From assembly GCA_032433765.1 (NCBI GenBank), contig JAVIAB010000124.1:74077746-74141745 (forward strand): a stretch of 64,000 nucleotides of DNA, read 5' to 3'. The translations under genes and the position numbers were made by a program. Position 1 is the first letter of the stretch. Each line of letters starts with the position of its first letter. This stretch comes from Megaustenia siamemsis (Eukaryota; Mollusca; Gastropoda; Stylommatophora; Ariophantidae). The notes under the pieces were generated by a model. That model did no database searches. It saw only the letters and a program-made list of their open reading frames with translations, and was not told the DNA's origin. Below, piece by piece: positions 47,070 to 58,329 of this stretch.

Positions 47070-47811
47070 GTGAAAAACAATGAAGGTTTTAATTGTTCTT
47101 TTATGTGCTATGATGTAAGCTATATATTTATTTTATTATTGCATATATATAAACAGTATTCTTTTTCATTATTGTGCTTTGTATTTCTCTGAATAATGTA
47201 CTTTTTATAAATCCACCACTGCATGATTGAATCTGTATTTAAACAGTCTGTATTACAACCAAAAACTATATCATACAACACCATTCTGTTGATCCTTCAT
47301 GCATATATAAAACTAATATATCTTCTATTGAATTATAGTGAATCTATTGTAGAATTAAAATAATCTTTAAGAGGAATAGATTTAATATGTAACATCAATA
47401 TCTAGTTTGTGAGATTGTTGTTGAACTAATATTTGCCAACTTTTGTAGTGTTGCTAGCAGAGCAGTGTAATAATATTATTATGGTTGTAATTTTGATACA
47501 AAAATGGATAACTGACAACATCTTAGAAAAAATTTAAGAAAGAAGACAAGCGAATAACACTGCTAGATACAAAGAAATTGATAATGAAATACGCAAAAAT
47601 GTGCAAAAAAAGGCAAAAGAAGACTGGCTCAACAAAAGATGTCTAGAAGTCGAAACTATGGAAAGTAAACAAAATTTAAGAGGGATACACACAGAAATAA
47701 AGAGAATGACTATAAGAGACAAAAAAGCTCCAGGAAACAGTTGTATTGCAAACAAAGAGGGAAGAATGCTAACAGACAACAAAGATATAAACGATAGATG
47801 GCAGGATAGAT

Positions 47812-48148
47812 GGCAGGTATTACTATGGCCAGTAAAAAAGAGAAATGGAGATGAAGGATAGATGGCAGGTATTACTATGGCCAGTAAAAAAGAGAAATGG
47901 AGACAGAAGGCATCCTTGCCTTACTCCTGTTCTTATTTCAAATGCTTCTGTAATCTGTCCTTCATGCACCACACTACATTTCGTTCCTTTACAACTGGGT
48001 AGTAATAATAACATAATTATTTCAACAGCCTGGGTAGCCAGATATTTATACAGCCATATAATAGGACCACCATAACATTTGAGTTGAACATGAAGATGAT
48101 GGGGAAGACATATTTCAACTATCTGGGTAGTAATAATAACATAATTAT
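47812..48148. repeat. Scrambled filler inside L-E
   Basis: Contains gatagatggcag three times; the block gtattactatggccagtaaa twice; about 110 bp that is the exact reverse complement of L-F at 50284-50393; the reverse complement of L-F 50815-50855; a direct piece matching L-F 51141-51160; and a 30-bp block (gggtagtaataataacataa…) twice. The host L-E sequence resumes at ttatttcatgatgaaaggga. Confidence 0.85.
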
Positions 48149-48637
48149 TTCATGATGAAAGGGACAAAAAAACCATTTATAAAATGTACATCCAGCTATA
48201 AAATCATGAAATCTGAAGTAGAAAAAGCTATAAAAACAATGAAAAAGGGAAAAGCAGCAGGGCCTGACAATATACAGATAGGGATGATACAGACATTAGA
48301 AGATTTTGGCATTGAAGTGATCACAGACATATGCAGTGACTTATACCATACAGGATACATACCAAATGAACTAAAAACATCAACTTTCATTGCATTACCT
48401 AAAAATAATGGTGCAGTTTAATGCAATGACTTTAGAACAATAAACCTAATGAGCCATGTTACAAACATTTTCCTAAAAGCTATACAGGGAAGGATTCAGA
48501 ATAAAATCAATACTGAATTAGATGAGCAGCAATTTGGATTCAGGAAAAACAGTGGGACAAAAGAAGCCATTTATAACATGTGGACATTGATTGAAAAATA
48601 TATAGAAGTAAACAAACCAATATATGCCTGCTTCATA

Positions 48638-49049
48638 GACTACACCAAAGCTTTTGATAGAATACACCATAATCAATTTATAGACTGCCTAAAAGATATA
48701 AATCTGGATGATATAGACATATGACTAATATGTAATTTGTATTTAGACCAAACAATAGTCGATGATGATGATGATGAGATATGAATGTCAAAAAGACTAA
48801 AACTATGATCACAAACAAAGAAAATTCTCAAGACCTACAAATAAATATCAAAGTTGAAGGAATACATCTGGAGACAGTTCAGAGCTACAACTACCTGGGC
48901 CATACCATAACCAGTGATGGAATATGTATAACTGAAATAAACAAAAGAATAGGCATGGCAAAAAGTAATTTTAATGCCATGAAAAATATACTAACATGAA
49001 AACAAATAACGCCAGGACTAAAACTAAGAATGGCAAAATGTTACATCTT
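48638..49049 (+). repeat. 412-bp direct repeat, left copy
   Basis: Matches 51270-51681 base for base without indels (constant offset 2632) and with only about a dozen substitutions. Both carry the same RT-palm deletion with (GAT)5 at the junction, so they arose by duplication after that deletion. Confidence 0.95.
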
Positions 49050-51269
49050 CACAAAAAAAACTTCACAAACATGGACAAGTCAAAGAAAGAAAAAGTTAAT
49101 CCGCCATCCAGGAAAGAGAAGGGCTCCTCTGTCTAAGAGACATATGATGCAAGTTGGGGAAAGCCGCAAGGAGTCCGGGTTGCCGACTCACCCTTTGTCT
49201 ACCAGGAAATCCTCCAGAATTGGCACCTGAAATGCTTGTATTCTAAACAAACAAGGAAAAGCTGCACATGTAGCAGCAGAAATGTCAAACTACAAGATAT
49301 ATATTCTGGGAATGTGTGAAACAAGATGGCTAGGAACGGGTAAAATAAAACTAAATACAGGAGAGATGATTTTATCATCAGTACACCAGGAACCTGGAGC
49401 ACAACATAGTAAAGAGGTAGTTATAATGCTATCAAGGAATGCACAGAAGACACTAATAGAATGGGAAGCAGTAGGACCGAGACTAATGAGAGCAACATTT
49501 AAAACAACCAAAAACAAAATAAAATTACACATTATCCAATGCTATGCACCAACCAGTGATAAAGATGATTTAGTTAAAGATGATTTCTATAAACAGCTAC
49601 AATGTCAGATGGATGCAAGACAAGCCAAGGATATTATAATCTTGATGGGAGACCTAAATGCTAAAGTAGGATCAGACAACAGAGGCTTCGAAGAGATCAT
49701 GGGAAAACATGGGCTTGGAGATATAAACGAGAATGGAGAGATATTTGTGAATTTCTGCGCCCTTAATCAAGTGAGCCTAGGAGGAACAATATTCCAACAC
49801 AAAAGAATACACAAAGCTACATGGGTGTCACCAGATCATAGAACGAAAAATCAAATTGATCACATATGTATTAATAGTAAGTTTAAGTCATCCTTACAGG
49901 ATGTAAAAGTATATAGAGGGGCAGATATAGCTTCTGATCATCATCTTCTGATAGCTAAACTTAAAATTAAACTAAAAAGATAAACTACAACGAATATGGG
50001 TAGAAGGTATTTCAATGTAGGGTTCCTTAAAGAACAAGGAATTAAAGATAAATTCACAGTCACAATATCAAACAAATACCAAGTCCTCCAACAACTAGAA
50101 AATACAATAAATATAGAAGAGAATAATAGTTGAACAAAGTTTAGAACTAAAATCCCCACTTTATATTGGATTCATAGATTATGAAAAGGCATTTGATAGT
50201 TTAGACAGAAGAATGCTTTAGAAGTTGCTGAGTCATTACGGAATCCCCATAAAGTTTATTAACCTGATAAAAACAATGTATGAAGGAACGAAATGTAGTG
50301 TGGTGCATGAAGGACAGATTACAGAAGCATTTGAAATAAGAACAGGAGTAAGGCAAGGATGCCTTCTGTCTCCATTTCTCTTTTTTACTGGCCATAGATT
50401 GGATTATGAAAATAACTCAAAACAACAGAAATGGAATCCAGTGGTCACTGACCAAAAAACTTGACGATTTAGACTTTGCTGGTGACATAGCTCTCCTATC
50501 ACACAGCCATCGACAGATGTAGGATAAAATGAGCATACTTGATGAGAGATCACAACAGCTAGGACTGAAGATTAATAGAGATAAGACCAACATTATGAGA
50601 ATTAATACAGTTGGCAATAACCAAAAAAAAACTAGGAGAAATACCTCTACTAGACACACAATCTTACATATATCTGGGCAGTAATATAGATAAAGAGGGA
50701 GGAACAGAAAATGATACTAAAATAAGGATATCAAAAGCAAGAGGAGCTTTCACTACTGCACTGGGAAACATATGGAAATCCAGAGAAATTAGGTTAAATA
50801 CTAAAATAAAAATGTTCAACTCAAATGTTATGGTGGTCCTATTATATGGCTGTGAAACATGGAGAACAACAAAATTGACAATCACGAAGATACAGACATT
50901 CATTAATGGATGCTTACGCAGGATGAAAGAATGGAAATGGCAGGACAAAATCACTAACATAGAATTATGGAAATGTACCAGTCAAACACCAGTGGATAAA
51001 GAGATACAGCGAAGACGATGGCGCTGGATAGGACACACACTACGGAACCAACTACACAACAGGCCCTTTTTTGGAATCCCCAGGGGAAAAGACAAAGAGG
51101 AAGACCAAGGAATTCTTGGAGAAGACAGATAGAAGTAGAGATGAAGATGATGGGGAAGACATGGAATGATCTTAAAGAATGGCAAAAAACAAAACGACTT
51201 GGAAAGTGTTTGTTGAAGACCTATGCTCTACTGGGAGCTAAAAAGGTAGAAGAAGACGAAGAAACAAAC
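49050..51269 (+). mobile_element. L-F LINE, endonuclease nearly intact, RT deleted
   Basis: RTE-like. 5' region 49070-49230. Endonuclease open frame to 49983: ILGMCETRWLGTGKIKLN (catalytic E), IIQCYAPTSDKDD, IILMGDLNAKVGSDNRGFEE (D and N), TWVSPDHRTKNQIDHICINS and GADIASDHHLLIAKLK (final SDH). After a stop the linker runs to about 50130 and jumps to mid-RT: YIGFIDYEKAFDSLDRRML, FEIRTGVRQGCLLSPFLFF, LDDLDFAGDIALLSHS (palm box changed to FAGD), then IYLGSNIDKEGG … RRRWRWIGHTLRNQ. (GAA)n-like end at about 51245. Finger domain lost, frames shifted. Confidence 0.88.
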
Positions 51270-51681
51270 GACTACACCAAAGCTTTTGATAGAATACACC
51301 ATAATCAATTTATAGACTGCCTAAAAGATATAAATCTGGATGATATAGACATACGACTAATATGTAATTTGTATTTAGACCAAACAATGGTCGATGATGA
51401 TGATGATGAGATATGAATGTCAAAAAGACTAAAACTATGATCACAAACAAAGAAAATTCTCAAGACCTACAAATAAATATCAAAGTTGAAAGAAAACATC
51501 TGGAGAAAGTTCAGAGCTACAACTATCTGGGCCATACCATAACCAGTGATGGAATATGTATAACTGAAATAAACAAAAGAATAGGCATGGCAAAAAGTAA
51601 TTTTAACGCCATGAAAAATATACTAACATGAAAACAAATAACATCAGGGCTAAAACTAAGAATGGCAAAATGTTACATCTT
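51270..51681 (+). repeat. 412-bp direct repeat, right copy
   Basis: Partner of 48638-49049; continues into the normal L-E 3' end (ILYGVETWTLDKKTEQRIEA-type sequence). Confidence 0.95.
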
Positions 51682-52117
51682 TTCAATATTCCTGTATGGT
51701 GTGGAAACATGGACATTAGACAAGAAAACAGAACAGAGAATTGAAGCCTTTGAAATGTGGATCTATAGAAGAATAGGTAGAATTGGATGGAAAGAAAAAA
51801 AAAACAAACGAGGAAGTTTTAAAAGAACTAAAAATGAAAAGAGAACCACTAAACACAATTCAAACAAGACAAATGAAATTTTTGGCCATGTTAAATAACA
51901 CAACACTCTAATAAAAGTAATATTGGAAGGGAAAATACAAGGTAAAAGAGGAAGAGGCAGACCAAGACTAACATGGACGAGTAACATCAAAAGATGGACA
52001 AGTCATCCTGTGACAATCTGCACCATCAAAGCAAGAGACAAAGCGGAATGATGCTCCATGGTAGCCAACCTTCAATGCGGAGACGGCACTCAAAGATGAT
52101 GATGAATTTTGACACAA

Positions 52118-52472
52118 GAAGTAACAATAACGATAATGATCTAAGCTTCTTACTACTGGTTATATTATTGTTAAAATTTGAATATCAGCAGGAAAAAGAT
52201 ATCCTAGAATTCTTAACATTTTTATGACATTTTTTAAATAGTAAATCAGCATGTGTCTCTTTATAATAGCTAATAATCATGCACATTCATGTCTTTTTTA
52301 ACTTTTTACAATTATAAAGAAATTAACCTCATAATGAAGCACAATATATACAATATTTATTTTACTTAAGCACACTACACCTTCACTTGTGCATACACCA
52401 TAAGAATGAACAAAAATGTATACAATTAATTTTGCGATGTATATAATTTAGCTTATTTTTTAATTTTAACAC
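52118..52472. other. Intron, nothing recognised
   Basis: AT-rich; no supported feature. Confidence 0.5.
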
Positions 52473-53450
52473 AGAGTGTAAGGGCGTAGGGAGGTGGAGA
52501 TAAATCATGGTGTGTAAGAGAAAGTCAGATGCACGAAATAGAGTATGAATACAGGGTCTTGCTTGAAGATTGAGTGAGCGAGAATATGGTCAGAGTGACA
52601 TGTGAATAGTAGTTGAGACACAAGGAGTTCTCAGGAATGATGTAGGGAAATTCTAGTGGTTGAGACACAAAGGGTAAATAGACTTGCTGGAGTGAAGTTA
52701 TCTCATTGGCTGGGGGAATGACGTAGGGAGGTTTCCATTGGTTGAGACATGAGATATTTAAGAGCCTTCACAGAGAGAAAATGGCAAGAAATCACATGTA
52801 AGCAAAGGAGGTAGAAAGGTCGGCCCACGCCACTAGGGCATGGGTCCATTTTAGCAGTAACAGGACAAATGCTCTTTTTAGTTAGAAGTGTATAGGAAGA
52901 GATCACATGTGATCTAAGTTATTTGAGAAGTGGATCTGTTTTAGTAGTAACAGGGCGAATGCCCATATTAGCTAGCCATGTGTAGAACCAGCAGACTGGA
53001 CATTTTGCTTAGGGAGAAGTGAATATAGTTAACGGAAAGTGTGAGACTGGATTCCTTAGTTTAGAAAGTTGGATGTTCTGTAATCATACTGTGGGGTGAC
53101 GGTGAGCAGACTAGTGAAAAAGTGTCTGTAATGAGATGTTCCATGAGATGGATTTATGACATGGACATTACATTGGTTGTTAAGTTTTGTACACTGTTCA
53201 GAGGATGTGGACAGAGATAAATGATTCAATGTGTGAGAGTGAGCCCTGAGATTAATTACAAATAGTCAGAAGGTAACTGGAACCTCCTTAACAATTACTT
53301 TGATACCTGAGTAGTGATCCACACCACCGGGAGGTTGTACTGAGAGCCATTGTTCAGTGGACTATGTAAATAAATTATTTCTGTTCTTATGTATGAGAGA
53401 CTTGTACGCAGAGTCAATTTTATGTAGACAGATGTGACATATTCCGACCC
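52473..53450 (+). mobile_element. Possible solo LTR
   Basis: Less AT-rich than its surroundings. Starts tgtaagggcg. Promoter-like order: repeated tggttgagac blocks with CCAAT-like attggctggg and ccattggttg (52708-52745), a TATA-like atatttaagagcc (52749), a repeated unit ending gtaacagggcRaatgc (about 52855 and 52945), then aataaa (53370) about 1 kb in. Ends near tgtgaca (53432-53440). Target-site duplication is not convincing and no internal domain flanks it, so this is tentative. Confidence 0.35.
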
Positions 53451-53624
53451 AGCAGACTAACCAGGACACAACGCGAAGTACCAAGACTGACAGTTTACAC
53501 CTATCGACTGAGCACATTTTAGAAATGAAGAAGTGACAGTCACAGAATGAGTTCAAGACAGATTATAATTCTATTTTGTGTTTAATAGATTGTGTGATAA
53601 ATATATATTTGTTTGTCTCCACAG

Positions 53625-53752
53625 CCCTGAAAATGTATGATGCATCATGGGAAACTTTAAGTCAGTGGTTAAGGGAGACAGAATCAAAACTAAAGGACTA
53701 TGAACTGAAAGCAACAATCCATGAAAAAGAAATCCAAGTGGAAACATTTAAG
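53625..53752 (+). CDS. SYNE1-like: Nesprin-1-like exon h (spectrin-repeat segment)
   Basis: 128 bp. The acceptor is tttgtttgtctccacag; the first two bases complete the codon left open by exon g to give alanine. The donor is gtctgg, a weak U1 match. The peptide starts ALKMYDASWETLSQWLRETE and ends EIQVETFK, again in phase 0. W.tL.qWL.e.E.kl....l.at..EK...v...K mirrors exon a and exon d, so this opens a new repeat. I found no further exon in the remaining 10.2 kb, which would make the next intron at least that long. The acceptor is preceded by about 180 bp of unrelated sequence after a possible LTR. Confidence 0.8.
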
Positions 53753-54505
53753 GTCTGGGTTGTTAACTTGTAACCATAGCATTGATTGTAAATTGTGATC
53801 TTTGTAATCTTTTGGCCACACAATGACAAATAATATCAGAGGCCATCCATTGAAAGATTGCTTCAAGCATGGACTACAATAGGCAATCTCTGCTTGTACT
53901 GTCCTCTCTGAACTGAGAGAGCAATACAGCAGAACGTATTGTTGACTTAGTAAAAAATAAAGTGCATAGCATGAAATCCATAGATAACCTCACAAAATAA
54001 ACAGAAGAAGGATCCTAGAGAAATGAACAAAATACATAAAGTAACAAAAACTAATATTTACAAACATTAAAGAAGTAGATTCAGATGGGATACATTCATC
54101 AATGTGAAAATATGACAAGATGAAAGAGTTTCATAGAGAATTAAAAAAAAAAAAAAAATCGCTGAATGCTACTGAATATTCCTGAATCCAATATTAATCT
54201 TGACATAATACAGACATAGAAGCTGTTACAAATAACAATAATTATTCTTCAAAATATTATATTTGTCAAAATACAGTTGAATTTGTACATGCAATCACAA
54301 TGTAGGAACTTAGTTTACCATTTTTAAAAGAATTTCAAAATGATAATTTAAAAAATTTGAAACATAATAGCTAAATAGTCCTTGACATTAACTCTTTCCT
54401 GGCTGATTTTTATTTAGGTTTGGATCAGACAAGTTTTTTAGTTCAACTAAAAAACTCCATTGCATGCTTTTTTCATTTTACAATTTCATGCAATGATATA
54501 ATTAA
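53753..54505. other. Intron, nothing firm
   Basis: AT-rich. A TTAACTCTTTCC motif at about 54389 may be the end of another TTAA element, but no partner was found. Confidence 0.45.
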
Positions 54506-55157
54506 CTCTTTTCGGACTTTTAATAGACACGACTCCACTTATGGAGACATGCCTGACCAAAATCTGACACATCGGCTTGGACAAGTACGGTTGAATATTT
54601 TAAAGTAAAGTAATGATTATGTATAAATGTTCACCAATACTTTGTGTTTGATTATCTAGTGGAAGCTTCATAATTACTTCCTTCAATTACTATGTGATAT
54701 TTTTAGATACAGTGGTTGCATTTTCGAAGCAAATGTTTTTTTTTTCCTGACAAATATTGGCCACACCATTTCTCATGCCTAATTTCATTATTTGTGGACT
54801 TAATTGCATAAAATAAGTGTATTTTGAAGAACTTTGGAGTAGTTTATGAATAATTTTGAGAAGAATGGATAACAACACGCTTCAAGTCAGGGAAAAATAG
54901 AGGTACATGAAACATGATATTTTTGATTGAAAATTATCTGTCTTTGAATATTTTTATTATATATATAATAAATAATTAATTTTTTCCTTCAGATATTACC
55001 AATATAGTGCTATTTTCATTTTCTTCAATCATTTTCCTTTCCAGTGATGTATAAACATATACATTTAATTATTGTGTGAACTTGTAAAAACAAAAAGACA
55101 CGTGATGGAATTTTTTCTAAATTGAAAACTAACCTGGTAATAATGGTCTGGAATGTG
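54506..55157 (+). mobile_element. TTAA element (family 3), non-autonomous
   Basis: TTAA at 54502-54505 and 55158-55161. The left end is CTCTTTTCGGACTTTT; the right end complement CACATTCCAGACC is a weaker match. Its 3' part (54930-55130) matches 33900-34130. No transposase left. Its right TTAA is also the left TTAA of the next element. Confidence 0.65.
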
Positions 55158-55161
55158 TTAA

Positions 55162-55465
55162 CTCTTTCCATACGGAAGCTTTTTATTGACACAATGGAAG
55201 AGATTTCAGAGACAAAATTGTTCATCGATTTAAGAATCTATCTACATATTTATATTTATCTAACATATAACATATTGTATATGAATTTTTTAGATAATTG
55301 AACAAGGTATTCAATTTCACCAATATTAAGATGATACAAGATTTTAAAAAAGAGTATTGTTTGATGGCACGCACACTAATCAAATTGAGTGTGGCACACT
55401 ATGCTGCAAAATATACGCTGCTGAAATCGGCAAGGCGCTCAGTGCGGCGAAGCGTATGGAAAAAG
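55162..55465. mobile_element. piggyBac-type MITE, 304 bp
   Basis: TTAA at 55158-55161 and 55466-55469. Terminal inverted repeats CTCTTTCCATACGGAAGC (left) and CTTTTTCCATACGCTTCGC (complement of right); the first 13 bases differ once. No coding capacity. Confidence 0.85.
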
Positions 55466-55608
55466 TTAATAATCCAAAAATACCTTATTCATAAATGTTG
55501 CCATTTTCAAAAGAAGTTCTGAATTTGTAAGTGAATTTTGTTTTGATTTGTCATAATCAGCTGATAAAAAACTGAACATATAACAATATTAGGGTCACAT
55601 ACTGGCCA

Positions 55609-55860
55609 ATCACGAAGGCTCAGTGGTTAGTGAACTGGACTACAAAGGACAAGAGGTCGGGTTCGATCCTGATCGACGGCTTCCGGGTTCATCCAGCCTT
55701 TAATGGCTACTGGATTTTTTTCTGGGACAGTAAAGCGGCACGGACATAATACTGACCATATCACCCCAAAATTCATGTGCCGAAGGTCTGTAAAAATTAT
55801 GGCCACTAAACACCATAATCCCTATACACCAACTGGTCTGACGGGGTTCTTTACTTTTTT
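55609..55860 (+). mobile_element. tRNA-derived SINE, copy 2
   Basis: A box around aggctcagtggttagtgaac, B box gggttcgatcctgat, same body and tail as copy 1. Target-site duplication atactggcca (55599-55608 and 55861-55870). Confidence 0.93.
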
Positions 55861-55870
55861 ATACTGGCCA

Positions 55871-56268
55871 TGCCCTTTTCCATTAGGATAACAATGTATA
55901 TGATGTAAACTAAGTAATCACGTGATCATACACATTATTGAAAGATGATGAGGTCATTTAATTTGCCGCAACAACTAATTTGGCGAACAGATCACATCAT
56001 TATTTATTACACCTATGCACAGCTGGAAGCTAAATCTAAATTTTCATACCATTTAACACATGGTTACCTATTATTTAAATAAAGAAAACTCTGTTAGAAG
56101 CAAGATAATACATTTAAAAAAACAACTGGAAAGTTCATAGTTTCTATTCATAAAATGGAGAAAAGACCTCTCCCTTAGAGAAAAGCACATTTTGTATCCT
56201 ATAGACTTGTGGTACCTTGTAACCATATAAATCATGGACACACCATTTAGCTGTTCTTGTAGTGCAAG
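55871..56268. other. Intron, nothing recognised
   Basis: No supported feature. Confidence 0.5.
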
Positions 56269-56400
56269 GAGGCCAGTACAAAGAGGGAGCTCCTAAAAAA
56301 CATAAGAAAGAAACCGTCAACATTTTTCAGGCACATCATTAGAAGAGGAAAATTGGAATACTTGATTACAACTGGCAAAATACAGGAAATGAGAGATTAA
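56269..56400 (+). mobile_element. L-B-like LINE 3' fragment, degraded
   Basis: Blocks matching KRELLKNIRKK and RRGKLEYLITTGKI; no tail. Confidence 0.65.
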
Positions 56401-56452
56401 AAAAAAATATTTTAAAAATATAAGGAAGAGTTCACATCATAATAATATCACA

Positions 56453-57029
56453 TCATCATCATCAAGTACCGGGCCTAGTGGCGTAGGTGATCATGTCTCT
56501 CCACAACTTTCTATCTCGGCAGCTATTTATCATTTCTGTTGTTGACCTTCTGCCAAGCCATTCTCTTAAGCTGTCTGTTATTTTTTCTCTTTGCCTCCCT
56601 AGTCTCTTCATCCATAGTCTCTTCGTCCCTCAATTTTTTCAGTTGATACAATATATTCAAGTTGTTCTCTTCTCATTACATGGCCAAAAAATGATGATTG
56701 TCTCTTCCTTACATTGGAAATTAGCTCTCTTTTTGCTTTGACCTTTCTTAGAACCTCTTCATTACTCTTCTTAGCTGTCCATGGTATTCTCAACATTCTT
56801 CTGTAAAACCACATTTCTACAGATTCCAGTGATTTTCTTGTCTGTTGTCCTATTGTCTATGATTCACATCCGTATGTTAAGACTGGCTCTACGTAACGTT
56901 TAAGAACTCTTTTTCTTGTTTCTATTGTCAAAAATGGATTGCGTAGTATTTTCCTCATTTTTTGGAAAGCTGCTTTTGCCTGAGCCATTCTACATCTCAC
57001 CTCTTTTGTACAAGAGAATATTGTTATAT
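56453..57029 (-). mobile_element. L-C LINE 3' fragment
   Basis: 577 bp, (CAT)n tail at left, RT C-terminal segment (MAQAKAAFQKMRKILRNPFL, then WFYRRMLRIPWTAKKSNEE, FFGHVMRREQLEYIV). Target-site duplication ataatatcaca (56442-56452 and 57030-57040). Almost the same length as the L-C copy at 10115-10692 (578 bp), though the 5' junctions differ. Confidence 0.92.
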
Positions 57030-57237
57030 ATAATATCACAATAGTTTAAAATCCACATATTGCAGTGTTGTATTATATATACACATGTGTAGAATTAAAT
57101 GAACTTTCTCATAACAAGTATTTACAATAATATTTATATTAGAAAAGTTTAAAAAGAATTACATGATTGACCTGCTATTTCTAGAGCTAGAAGAAGAAAT
57201 GGGCAACACCCCCATACCTCAGGTACCTATGTATGTT

Positions 57238-57587
57238 CCGATGATCAATCCATGACTGACGATTAATTGTGAGGCTTGTTCGGTAGTAAATTGTTAGTTA
57301 CATTAATAAGGAAGCCGTTTTCTTGTCAGTGAAAATTGAATCACTTGGAATAGCACATGATTGAAACCGATTAAAAACACAATTAAACTGCTTATAATAA
57401 CACATGCATGAATGAGTTACAAAAGTAAACATCCAGAATAGACTTCCAAAAACGTGGATTGGATGAAATGTGAAAGAATTTTATTCTCCAAAATTAAAGA
57501 CTCATCTATCAAACATCTTTTATTAGCTGGGCTGGAATGACGGGTATGCTTTTCCCAGCTATTGTTAGACAAGCTGGATAGAAAGAG
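57238..57587 (-). mobile_element. piggyBac-like fragment, inverted partner of 2630
   Basis: TTAA at 57588-57591, then (complement) CTCTTTCTATCC. About 350 bp match the plus-strand fragment at 2630-2970, with an internal deletion before the gatcattggaacata block. Confidence 0.65.
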
Positions 57588-57875
57588 TTAAAGGCTAATA
57601 CAAAGAATATAGGTCACAGGGGTCATTCCTGATTTTGACGTATCATAAACAGATAGCTTAATGCTATGTTGACGGTAAGATAGTATTCATAATATATGTT
57701 TCAAAATACTTGGCTCTCAGAATAGAGATTACTTTCAAATTTCATACACTTATGAATAAATATACAGCAATTAAGATATCAATATAGTGATAAGTACAAA
57801 TATCAAATATACAGAATATTAATTTTTTTGTGGCTTGGATTTCTTTGTTTAATTGGGATAGTTTGTTTTGTATAC

Positions 57876-57898
57876 CTGATGAAAGCTTTTGCATAAAC
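57876..57898 (+). ncRNA. Hammerhead-like core, left terminal repeat
   Basis: ctgatga, then a short gc-tttt-gc stem-loop, then taaac, in the position of the CUGAUGA…GAAA hammerhead core. The last box has a G to T change, so this copy is probably inactive. Confidence 0.45.
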
Positions 57899-57924
57899 AT
57901 TATAGTTTGTCTTGTCTTTCTATT

Positions 57925-58176
57925 GGAAGCCGCAGTAGCTCAGTGGTTAGTGAACTGGACTACAAAGGACAAGGGGTAGGGTTCGATCCCAACCGACGGG
58001 TTCCTGGTTCACCCAGCCGTAAATGGGTACTGGATTTTTCTGGGAAAGTAAAACGACATGGGCATAATACCGACCACATTACCCCAAAAATCATGTGCTG
58101 AAGGTCTGTAAAATTTATGGTCACTAACACCATATTCCCTATACGCCACTTGGCGTGACGGGGCTCTTTACTTTTA
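57925..58176 (+). mobile_element. tRNA-derived SINE, copy 3, in left Penelope repeat
   Basis: A box around cagtagctcagtggttagtg, B box gggttcgatcccaac. Target-site duplication cttgtctttctatt, 14 bp (57911-57924 and 58177-58190). Confidence 0.95.
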
Positions 58177-58329
58177 CTTGTCTTTCTATTACTTTAGGTG
58201 CTTCATACCATTTTATTATTTATTCTACATATTATCAGCAGCTCTACTTGTGGCCCAGCATAGTATTTAATATTTTGTATCTTTGATATTTGTGCTTTCT
58301 CCATTTATACACTGCCACTACTTATTGTT

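Larger units (their letters stand above)
47502..52104 (+). mobile_element. L-E LINE composite, 4.6 kb
   Basis: Flanked by a 13-bp duplication with one mismatch, aattttgaYacaa (47489-47501, 52105-52117), (GAT)n tail at 52097. It holds a linker (47530-47800), a scrambled filler (47812-48148), RT (48200-48720: KKGKAAGPDNIQIGMIQTLE, EQQFGFRKNSGTKEA, FIDYTKAFDRIHHNQ), a deletion of the palm YADD region marked by (GAT)n at 48763, the post-palm segment to 49049, an L-F element (49050-51269), then a second copy of the RT segment (51270-51681) and the true 3' end (51682-52104). Confidence 0.88.
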
